From NCBI GenBank assembly GCA_945889085.1, contig CAMDBM010000037.1, forward strand, positions 1 through 31,610: DNA of 31,610 nt, in the 5' to 3' direction. The position numbers and the translations under genes are program-made. A model generated the notes under the pieces. It was not told the origin of the DNA and did not search any database. It saw only the letters and a program-made list of their open reading frames with translations. Below, one piece after another: positions 22,905 to 29,164 of this stretch. Positions within the stretch are counted from its first letter, which is position 1. Each line of letters opens with the position of its first letter. The stretch comes from WLJO01 sp945889085. Its GTDB lineage: Bacteria > Actinomycetota > Acidimicrobiia > Acidimicrobiales > Ilumatobacteraceae.

Positions 22905-24563
22905 ATGTTGACTGATCAGAACTGGGTACTGAGCGTTGGGGTGTTCCTGCCCCTCGCCGGGGTCCTGGTCATGATGTTCATCCCGAAGAGCGATGAGCTC
23001 TTGGTGAAATTCGTGGGCTTGCTCGCGGCACTCGCCACCTTGGGAATCGGCATCTATACCTTGGCCGAGTTCGACTATGGGCAGGCGGAAAAGCTGCAGT
23101 TCGCCGTGAACACCTCCTGGATCGACGTGATCCACTCGAGGTACATCGTCGGCCTCGACGGGCTCAGCCTGCCGCTGTACATCCTCTCGATGGTCATCAC
23201 GGTTCTCGTGATGATCTACTCGTGGAACCACGTGCCGTCGCCGGGCAACCCGAAGGCGTTCTACATGCTGATGCTGGTCCTCCAGGTCGGCATGGCGGGA
23301 ACCTTCGTCGCCCAAGACCTCGTGCTCTTCTTCGTGTTCTTCGAGATTGTCCTCCTGCCGATGTACTTCATGATCGGCGTGTGGGGAGGCGAGAACCGTC
23401 AGTACGCATCGCTGAAGTTCTTCCTGTACACGATGTTCGGTTCGGCATTCATGCTCGTTGCGTTCCTTGCCCTGTTCTTCAAGACGGGCGGCACCACGTT
23501 CTCCATGACACTGCTGGCCGATCTCGTGCAGCAGAAGTACGCCGAAGGTGGACTCACCTCCACGACGATGAACCTGATCTTCGCCGGTATGGCACTCGGG
23601 TTTGCCGTGAAGGTACCGATGTTCCCGTTCCATACCTGGCTGCCGGATGCCCACACCCAAGCGCCCACGCAGGGCTCGGTCATCCTCGCCGCAATCCTCC
23701 TGAAACTGGGAACGTACGGCTTCGTGCGCATCGCCCTCCCGATCCTGCCCCAGGCAGCGAAGGTGTTCGCACCGTGGATCGGTCTGCTGTCGGTAATCGG
23801 CATCATCTACGGGGCTTGGTGCTGTCTTGCCCAGACGGACATGAAGCGACTGATTGCTTTCTCCTCAGTCGCCCACATGGGCTTCGTGATGCTCGGTATC
23901 TCCACGCTGACGAGCTACGGCATCAATGCGGCAATGTTCGGCATGGTTGCCCACGGACTCATCACCGGCATGCTCTTCTTCGTCGCTGGTTCGCTGAAAG
24001 ATCGCTACCACACGCTCGAGATCAACCGCCTCTCCGGAATGCTGAAGCAGGTACCCAAGCTCGGCTGGATCATGGGCTTCGCGGCAATGGCGTCGCTGGG
24101 CCTCCCCGGCCTCGCTGGCTTCTGGGGCGAGTTCCCAGCAATTCTGTCGGCCTTCGAGCCGGCAAAGGGCAACGTCGACCTCGGCATCGGGCCGCTCTCG
24201 GTGAATCTCTACCGGACGTTCATGATCATCGCTTCGATCGGAACGGTGTTCGCTGCGGGCTACCTGCTCTGGCTGTACCAGCGCACGGCCTTCGGAACCC
24301 CGACCGCCGAGTTCGCCGGGCTTGGAGCCGATGCGGACGACCATGACGACCACGCTCACGGCGCTCATGACGCGCACGAAGGGGCGGAGGACACCGGCCA
24401 CGCCGATGGCCACCACGAGAGGCTCCACGACGTGGGCATCTTCGAGTGGATCGCCTGGGCGCCAATGCTCGCCGCAATCGTGTTCTTCGGGGTGTACCCG
24501 CAGGCAATGTTCAAGGTGTTCGATCCTGCTGTCTCGTTGATCAGCAACAAGTTCGGAGGCTGA
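22905..24563 (+). CDS. nuoM: NADH-quinone oxidoreductase subunit M with a His/Asp-rich loop
   Basis: 552 aa from ATG 22905, with GGGAG upstream. NuoM is the second antiporter-like proton-pumping subunit. E147 in FFEIVLLPMYF and K236 in VKVPMFPFHTWLPDAH correspond to the essential Glu and Lys of the family. Around residues 476-508 (24330-24428) a loop near the C-terminus is packed with His and Asp (DDHDDHAHGAHDAH, then GHADGHHERLHD). It is followed by the last hydrophobic helix (APMLAAIVFFGVYPQAMF). A similar loop occurs in NuoL. The GGAGG at the gene's 3' end serves nuoN. Confidence 0.96.
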   Translation: MLTDQNWVLSVGVFLPLAGVLVMMFIPKSDELLVKFVGLLAALATLGIGIYTLAEFDYGQAEKLQFAVNTSWIDVIHSRYIVGLDGLSLPLYILSMVITVLVMIYSWNHVPSPGNPKAFYMLMLVLQVGMAGTFVAQDLVLFFVFFEIVLLPMYFMIGVWGGENRQYASLKFFLYTMFGSAFMLVAFLALFFKTGGTTFSMTLLADLVQQKYAEGGLTSTTMNLIFAGMALGFAVKVPMFPFHTWLPDAHTQAPTQGSVILAAILLKLGTYGFVRIALPILPQAAKVFAPWIGLLSVIGIIYGAWCCLAQTDMKRLIAFSSVAHMGFVMLGISTLTSYGINAAMFGMVAHGLITGMLFFVAGSLKDRYHTLEINRLSGMLKQVPKLGWIMGFAAMASLGLPGLAGFWGEFPAILSAFEPAKGNVDLGIGPLSVNLYRTFMIIASIGTVFAAGYLLWLYQRTAFGTPTAEFAGLGADADDHDDHAHGAHDAHEGAEDTGHADGHHERLHDVGIFEWIAWAPMLAAIVFFGVYPQAMFKVFDPAVSLISNKFGG

Positions 24564-24567
24564 GTCC

Positions 24568-26106
24568 GTGCTCGCCACGTTCATCGCTCAGGCCACTGCA
24601 GGGGGGTGGAAGTCCCCGACGGTGGATTACCACGCCCTCGCACCGGAGATCGTGCTGGCCGGCGTGGTGTGCATGGTGCTGCTGCTCGACCTGTTCCTGC
24701 CTGAGCACCGCAAGTGGATGACCGCAACCCTCGGGGGCTTCGGCGTCCTTGCGGCGCTCATCCCCGTGCTCACGCTTGCCGTGAGCAGCGAGCCAGCGAG
24801 GGTGATGTTCAGCGGCGCCTACGTCGTCGACGACTTCTCCCTCGTGCTCAAAGCACTCTTCCTGATAGCGACGTACGTCGTGATCCTTCTGTCGACCACC
24901 TATGTGGACGAGGGGGATTACTACGAGGGCGAGTACTACGTCCTGTTGCTCACGAGTGCACTCGGCATGGTCATGATGTCGTCGAGCCGGGACCTCGTCT
25001 CGATCTTCGTGGCGCTCGAGTTCCTCTCCATCCCCGCCTACATGCTCGCCGGTTGGCGCAAGAGGGACTCGAAGAGCAACGAGGCCAGCGTCAAGTACTA
25101 CCTCCTCGGTGTGCTCGCCTCGGCAGTGATGCTCTACGGAATGTCCCTGATGTACGGCACTACCCGTACAACGATCCTCGCGGGTATCGCCGACGTAATC
25201 CACCGTGATGGGGTCAGTTCGGCCACAGCACTCGGCATTGTGTTCGTCCTGATCGGCTTCGCCTTCAAGGTGTCAGCCGTGCCGTTCCACCAGTGGGCAC
25301 CGGACACCTACGAGGGTGCTCCGACCCCCGTTACCGCCTTCCTGTCGGTGGCCTCGAAGGCCGCAGGATTCGTGGCGCTCATCACGCTCGTGTATGTCGG
25401 ATTCCCGTACGGCCTTGATGTGTGGAAGCCACTCTTCTGGGTGTTGGCGGTCATCACGATGACGGTCGGCAACGTGCTTGCCCTCAAGCAGACGAACATC
25501 GTGCGCATGCTCGCGTACTCGTCAGTGAGTCAGGGCGGCTTCATCATGATGCCGCTTTTCGTGGCCTGGAAGCACACGCCCAGCGGCATCACAGTTAACC
25601 GGGACTCGCTCACGGCCATCGTCACCTATCTCGTTGTCTACGCAGCGATGAACCTCGGCGCCTTCGGCGTGATCCTCGCTGTGTCGCGCAAGACCCGCAG
25701 TGGGGAGATCTCGAGCTTCGGCGGACTCTTCTCGTACGCTCCCGGCCTCGCCGTGGCGATGACGTTCTTCATGGGTTCGCTCGCCGGCATCCCGCCGCTC
25801 GGCGGCTGGATCGCGAAGTTCACTGTCATCCGGGCGCTTGCCGCGGACGGTTCCGGATGGGCAATTGCGCTCGCCGTGATCGGGATGGTGAATGCCGTCA
25901 TTGCGGTTGGTTACTACGGCAACATCCTCCGCGAGGTCTGGATGCGCCCAGTCCCCGATGGCGACGACTCTCCCATCCGCGTCCCAAGTTCGCTCGGTGC
26001 AGCACTCGTGATCTGCAGCGTGGCCACGCTCCTGTTCGGCATCCTGCCGAACATCATCCTGCGCTTCAGCGATAAGCTCGATCTCACCGGCGTGCTCGGG
26101 CTCTGA
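24568..26106 (+). CDS. nuoN: NADH-quinone oxidoreductase subunit N
   Basis: 512 aa from GTG 24568, eight bases after GGAGG. NuoN is the third antiporter-like subunit, adjacent to NuoK in the complex. E151 in LEFLSIPAYML and K234 in FAFKVSAVPFHQWAPDTYEGAPTP mark the expected proton-channel residues. About fourteen hydrophobic helices are visible and there is no His-rich loop, unlike NuoL and NuoM. The ORF ends within a 17-bp palindrome (26096-26112), and the MidA-type methyltransferase gene starts 36 bp further on the same strand. Confidence 0.96.
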   Translation: MLATFIAQATAGGWKSPTVDYHALAPEIVLAGVVCMVLLLDLFLPEHRKWMTATLGGFGVLAALIPVLTLAVSSEPARVMFSGAYVVDDFSLVLKALFLIATYVVILLSTTYVDEGDYYEGEYYVLLLTSALGMVMMSSSRDLVSIFVALEFLSIPAYMLAGWRKRDSKSNEASVKYYLLGVLASAVMLYGMSLMYGTTRTTILAGIADVIHRDGVSSATALGIVFVLIGFAFKVSAVPFHQWAPDTYEGAPTPVTAFLSVASKAAGFVALITLVYVGFPYGLDVWKPLFWVLAVITMTVGNVLALKQTNIVRMLAYSSVSQGGFIMMPLFVAWKHTPSGITVNRDSLTAIVTYLVVYAAMNLGAFGVILAVSRKTRSGEISSFGGLFSYAPGLAVAMTFFMGSLAGIPPLGGWIAKFTVIRALAADGSGWAIALAVIGMVNAVIAVGYYGNILREVWMRPVPDGDDSPIRVPSSLGAALVICSVATLLFGILPNIILRFSDKLDLTGVLGL

Positions 26107-26112
26107 GCCCGA
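26096..26112. promoter_or_regulatory. 17-bp palindrome spanning the nuoN stop codon
   Basis: TCGGGCTC-T-GAGCCCGA is a perfect inverted repeat and contains the nuoN TGA. As RNA it could form a six-pair stem with a five-base loop. There is no T-run after it, so a classical terminator is unlikely; an operator or a processing hairpin between nuoN and the methyltransferase gene is possible. A repeat of this quality could also occur by chance in a window of this size. Confidence 0.3.
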
Positions 26113-26129
26113 ACAGGACGCCTGATCCG

Positions 26130-26135
26130 TAGCGT
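26130..26135 (+). promoter_or_regulatory. -10 element of the MidA-type methyltransferase gene, probably leaderless
   Basis: TAGCGT ends seven bases before the ATG at 26143 and is identical to the -10 proposed for nuoA. It favours ATG 26143 over GTG 26134, which overlaps the hexamer. Read-through from the nuo operon is also possible, as only 36 bp separate it from nuoN. Confidence 0.45.
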
Positions 26136-26142
26136 GGCCGTG

Positions 26143-27156
26143 ATGGGCGCCGACAGCATGCATCGCTTCGACGAGTGGATGGAACTGGCCCTCTACGGGG
26201 CAGAGGGGTTCTACACCGTCGGTGGGCAGGCAGGTCGACGCGGCGACTTCCTCACCTCGCCCGAGGTGGGCCCGCTCTTCGGCGCGGTTCTTGCCCGTGC
26301 CATCGACGCCGAGTGGCGCCGTCTCGGACGCCCCGGTGAGTTCACCGTGGTGGAGGTGGGGGCCGGACCGGGCACCCTTGCCCGAACGGTGCTGGCTGCC
26401 CGGCCGGAGGCGCTACTCGCAGGCGCACTCCGCTACGTCTGTGTGGAAACGAGTGCTGCCCAGCGCGCCCAGCACCCAGCCGGTGTCATCTCGACCGGCA
26501 CCGTGCCCGACGGTCCCGTTACCGGCATCGTGGTAGCCAACGAACTGCTCGACAACCTGGCGTTCCGCCTCGCCGTGTGGGATGACGGATGGCGCGAGGC
26601 GTACGTGATCGAGCAGAACGGTCGTTATCTCGAGACACTGCTCCCGCTTCCCACCCCACCCCCGTGCCTCCCGACGGGCGGTGTGCCTCTCGGCGCTCGC
26701 GCACCGCTGCAGGACCGGGCGGCGGCCTGGGTGGTCGGCGCCCAGCAACTTCTCGGCCAGGGACGGGTTGTGGTGTTCGACTACTGCACCGCGGTCACGG
26801 CCGCCCTCGCCGTTCGACCGTGGCGGGAGTGGCTCCGGACGTACCGCGAGCAGCAGCGTGGTGCGCACTATCTCGTGAGCCCGGGTTCGCAGGACATCAC
26901 GGCAGAGGTCTGTATCGATCAACTGGTTGCGGGGGCGGGTGAACCCGACTCGATCCGCAGCCAGGCGCAGTGGCTGCAGTTCTGGGGTATCGATGAACTC
27001 GTGGAGGAGGGTCGCGCCGTCTGGGCAGCGAAGGCGCACGCGCCCGACCTCGAGGCGATGAAGGCACGCAGCCGCGTTCGCGAGGCCGAGGCGCTGCTTG
27101 ACCCGAACGGGCTCGGTGGGTTCACCGTGCTCGAGTGGCGGGTCGGCGGGGACTGA
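26143..27156 (+). CDS. MidA/NDUFAF7-family SAM-dependent methyltransferase
   Basis: 337 aa. The N-terminal motif RRGDFLTSPEVGPLFG (TSPE at 38-41) is the hallmark of the MidA/NDUFAF7 (DUF185) family. SAM-binding motif I follows (VVEVGAGPGTL, GAGPG at 73-77), then VVANELLDNLAFRL, the counterpart of the family's ANE-x-D-A-L segment. In mitochondria NDUFAF7 dimethylates an arginine of NDUFS2 and is needed to assemble complex I. Here the gene directly follows an operon encoding the NDUFS2 homologue NuoD, so methylation of NuoD is a reasonable inference. Three starts are possible (26134, 26143, 26158); 26143 is chosen for its -10 spacing. The 3' end is one base from the convergent LLM oxidoreductase stop. 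Confidence 0.88.
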   Translation: MGADSMHRFDEWMELALYGAEGFYTVGGQAGRRGDFLTSPEVGPLFGAVLARAIDAEWRRLGRPGEFTVVEVGAGPGTLARTVLAARPEALLAGALRYVCVETSAAQRAQHPAGVISTGTVPDGPVTGIVVANELLDNLAFRLAVWDDGWREAYVIEQNGRYLETLLPLPTPPPCLPTGGVPLGARAPLQDRAAAWVVGAQQLLGQGRVVVFDYCTAVTAALAVRPWREWLRTYREQQRGAHYLVSPGSQDITAEVCIDQLVAGAGEPDSIRSQAQWLQFWGIDELVEEGRAVWAAKAHAPDLEAMKARSRVREAEALLDPNGLGGFTVLEWRVGGD

Positions 27157-27157
27157 G

Positions 27158-28072
27158 TCAGCCGAGCAACGGCGAGAGGCGGTCGGGTACGGCGAGCCAG
27201 GCCGCGGGCGAGTCGATCTCCTCCCAGAAGTTGCACTCCACGATCACTTCGCGGAATCCCTTGGCACGCGCAACCTCGAGGTCGGCGCGCAGACCGTCGA
27301 TGCCGGGCTGAGCGCGGCCGGGGCGTGCGGGGAACGACACGAATGTCCGGTGCCACACAGAGAGCGGTGGCATACCGAGGACCTGTCGCCGGAGGTCCAT
27401 CGCAGCCACCGTGTCGGCGACTGCCGCAGCGGGGAGGCCTGCTGGGTTCCATCCGTCGAACCTGCGTACCGTCCGGTCGAGACCGGCCGGGGACCACAGC
27501 CCCGAGATGAGCGGTGGTCGGGCGCTCCCGTCAGCACGTTGCACCGGTTTGGGGTTCACCGAGCATTCCGGGACCTCAAAGAAGGGTCCACGATGCCTGA
27601 CGGGATCGGCACCCCAGCAGGACTGCAGGACGCTGATGAACTCCTCCATGCGCGAACCACGTTGGTGAAAGTCCGTGCCGACGGCCGTGTGCTCCTCCTT
27701 GGACCATCCGGCACCGAGGCCCACAACGAGCCGGCCTCCGGCGAGTTGGTCGATGGTGGCCAGTCGTGCGGCAAGCTGCACCGGCCAGTGATTCCCGGCC
27801 ACGAGCACGCTCGCGCCAAGGGTGACTGTCGTGGTCCACGCCGACAGCGCAGCGAGCAGCTCGAGCGGCTGCCAGACGCTGGCGTACTCCGGCGGCGGCA
27901 CGGCTCCGGGGAAGTTTCCGTAGCCGTTCTCCGGGTGGGCGACATACATGAAGTGGTCCTGAACCCACAGACTCGAGAACCCGAGGGACTCGGCACGCTG
28001 CGCAAAGGTTCGGATGACCTCGGCGGTCACGTGAAATCCGAGTTGGGGAACGCACAGGCCGACACCGGTCAC
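27158..28072 (-). CDS. LLM-class (luciferase-like) F420/FMN oxidoreductase
   Basis: 304 aa from GTG 28072, chosen because VTGVGLCVPQLG is the usual first strand of these TIM barrels and AGGA lies seven bases upstream; the frame is open for 133 codons further. Family features are AESLGFSSLWVQDHF, ATIDQLAGGRLVVGLGAGWSKEEH (the VGLGAGW motif), and PPLISGLWSPAGLDRTVRRFDGWNP. Actinobacterial relatives mostly use coenzyme F420, but the cofactor and substrate cannot be decided from this sequence. It is single-gene in appearance: convergent with the methyltransferase gene and divergent from the FKBP lipoprotein gene. Confidence 0.85.
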   Translation of the reverse strand: MTGVGLCVPQLGFHVTAEVIRTFAQRAESLGFSSLWVQDHFMYVAHPENGYGNFPGAVPPPEYASVWQPLELLAALSAWTTTVTLGASVLVAGNHWPVQLAARLATIDQLAGGRLVVGLGAGWSKEEHTAVGTDFHQRGSRMEEFISVLQSCWGADPVRHRGPFFEVPECSVNPKPVQRADGSARPPLISGLWSPAGLDRTVRRFDGWNPAGLPAAAVADTVAAMDLRRQVLGMPPLSVWHRTFVSFPARPGRAQPGIDGLRADLEVARAKGFREVIVECNFWEEIDSPAAWLAVPDRLSPLLG

Positions 28073-28145
28073 TCCCCGATCCTGCCAGAGGGGGAGTACC
28101 CGGTCGATCGACCGAACGCGACTCCCCAACACTGGACCGGGCCGG

Positions 28146-28152
28146 TACCGTA
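28146..28152. promoter_or_regulatory. Overlapping -10 elements (TACCGTA) for the FKBP and LLM oxidoreductase genes
   Basis: On the plus strand TACCGT (28146-28151) ends six bases before the ATG at 28158. On the minus strand TACGGT (28147-28152) points towards the LLM gene and would give a leader of about 68 bases to GTG 28072. The geometry (TANCGTA, two -10s offset by one base) is the same as at 14450-14456. The plus-strand element is the better supported. Confidence 0.45.
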
Positions 28153-28157
28153 ATCGA

Positions 28158-29066
28158 ATGCGCAAAATCGCCATCGCCGCCGCAGCGTCCCTCCTGCTCC
28201 TCTCTGCCTGCAGCGACAGCAGCAAGAGCAGCAAGACCACCGAGTTGGAGTCGCGCCCGGCCGACTCGTCGCCCAGCGGCGAGAGCACTGTGCCCCCGGC
28301 GACCGATGCGCCGGTACCCACACCGAGCGTGAAGATCCCGTCAGCCCTGCCCACGTCCCTGGTCGTCACCCCGCTCAAGCCGGGCACGGGTGACAAGGCC
28401 GCCAATGGCGACACCGTCATCGTTCGGTATGTGGGTGTGCGCAGCAAGGACGGCAAGGAGTTCGACAGCAACTACGACGGTGAGCCCTTCAGCGTCGAGC
28501 TCGGTTCGGGAAGCGTCATCAAGGGATGGGACCAAGGTCTCGTCAACGCTCAGGCAGGCGGGCAATTGCAGCTCGACATCCCGAGCGACCTTGCCTACGG
28601 CGCCCAGTCCCAGGGCGACATCATCGGGCCGAACGAGGCGCTCACCTTCGTCATCGACGTGCTCGCCGTCATCCATCCGGTCGATCCGGCCAGCGAGCCG
28701 GTCCTCGTCATCAAGCCCGCCAAGGTCGAGAAGGTGACCACGGAGGAACTCGTTGACGGAACGGGTCCGGCGGCCAGCGAGGGCCAGACCATCGTCTTCC
28801 ACTACGTCTTCTACCGCGGCGACACCGGCGCCAAGCTGTACTCGTCATGGTCCGGTGCCCCGGCCACGATCCAGTTGACCAAGGGCGCCGGCGGCGACTC
28901 GAGCGTCGACGCGCTGATCGAGGGCCTCGTGGGTACCAAAGTTGGTGGCCGCCGCCAGATCTCGGTGCCCGGTGCGAGCGCGTTCGGCGGCAAGGGCGAT
29001 TCGGGTCTGGGTCTGCCTGCGGGGACCGACGTCGTCCTCGTGGCCGACTTGCTCGCTGCCTACTGA
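28158..29066 (+). CDS. Lipoprotein with two FKBP-type peptidyl-prolyl isomerase domains
   Basis: 302 aa. It has a signal peptide with lipobox LSAC (Cys18), then a Ser/Pro/Thr-rich spacer to ~60. The first FKBP domain (~65-175) keeps the active-site residues: Y in VIVRYVG, FD in KEFDSNY, F in PFSVELG, VI and W in GSVIKGWDQGL, Y in DLAYG, and F in ALTFVIDVL. A second domain (~190-300) follows the same pattern (IVFHYVFYRGDTG, IEGLVGTKVGGRRQISVP) but lacks the Trp and the Tyr, so it is probably not catalytic. The protein would be anchored outside the membrane and assist folding of exported proteins. The start is ATG, six bases after a -10. Confidence 0.9.
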   Translation: MRKIAIAAAASLLLLSACSDSSKSSKTTELESRPADSSPSGESTVPPATDAPVPTPSVKIPSALPTSLVVTPLKPGTGDKAANGDTVIVRYVGVRSKDGKEFDSNYDGEPFSVELGSGSVIKGWDQGLVNAQAGGQLQLDIPSDLAYGAQSQGDIIGPNEALTFVIDVLAVIHPVDPASEPVLVIKPAKVEKVTTEELVDGTGPAASEGQTIVFHYVFYRGDTGAKLYSSWSGAPATIQLTKGAGGDSSVDALIEGLVGTKVGGRRQISVPGASAFGGKGDSGLGLPAGTDVVLVADLLAAY

Positions 29067-29116
29067 TCCGGGGCAGTTCCGTCCCTCTGGCCTATAACCG
29101 AGCATCCCCCAGCACG

Positions 29117-29122
29117 TAGATT
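29117..29122 (+). promoter_or_regulatory. Candidate -10 element of the acetyl-CoA synthetase gene
   Basis: TAGATT would start transcription near 29129, leaving a leader of about 36 bases with GGGGGA nine bases before the ATG at 29165. No convincing -35 is visible. An alternative -10, TATAAC, lies at 29094-29099. Confidence 0.35.
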
Positions 29123-29129
29123 GTGATCC

Positions 29130-29141
29130 GACGGATCCGTC
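29130..29141. promoter_or_regulatory. Perfect 12-bp palindrome GACGGATCCGTC (candidate operator)
   Basis: It lies in the acetyl-CoA synthetase leader, immediately after the predicted transcription start. Its 10-bp core is identical to the near-palindrome at 8966-8981. A repressor bound here would block initiation; the regulator is unknown. Confidence 0.4.
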
Positions 29142-29164
29142 TGCAACCCCGGGGGACGCACACC

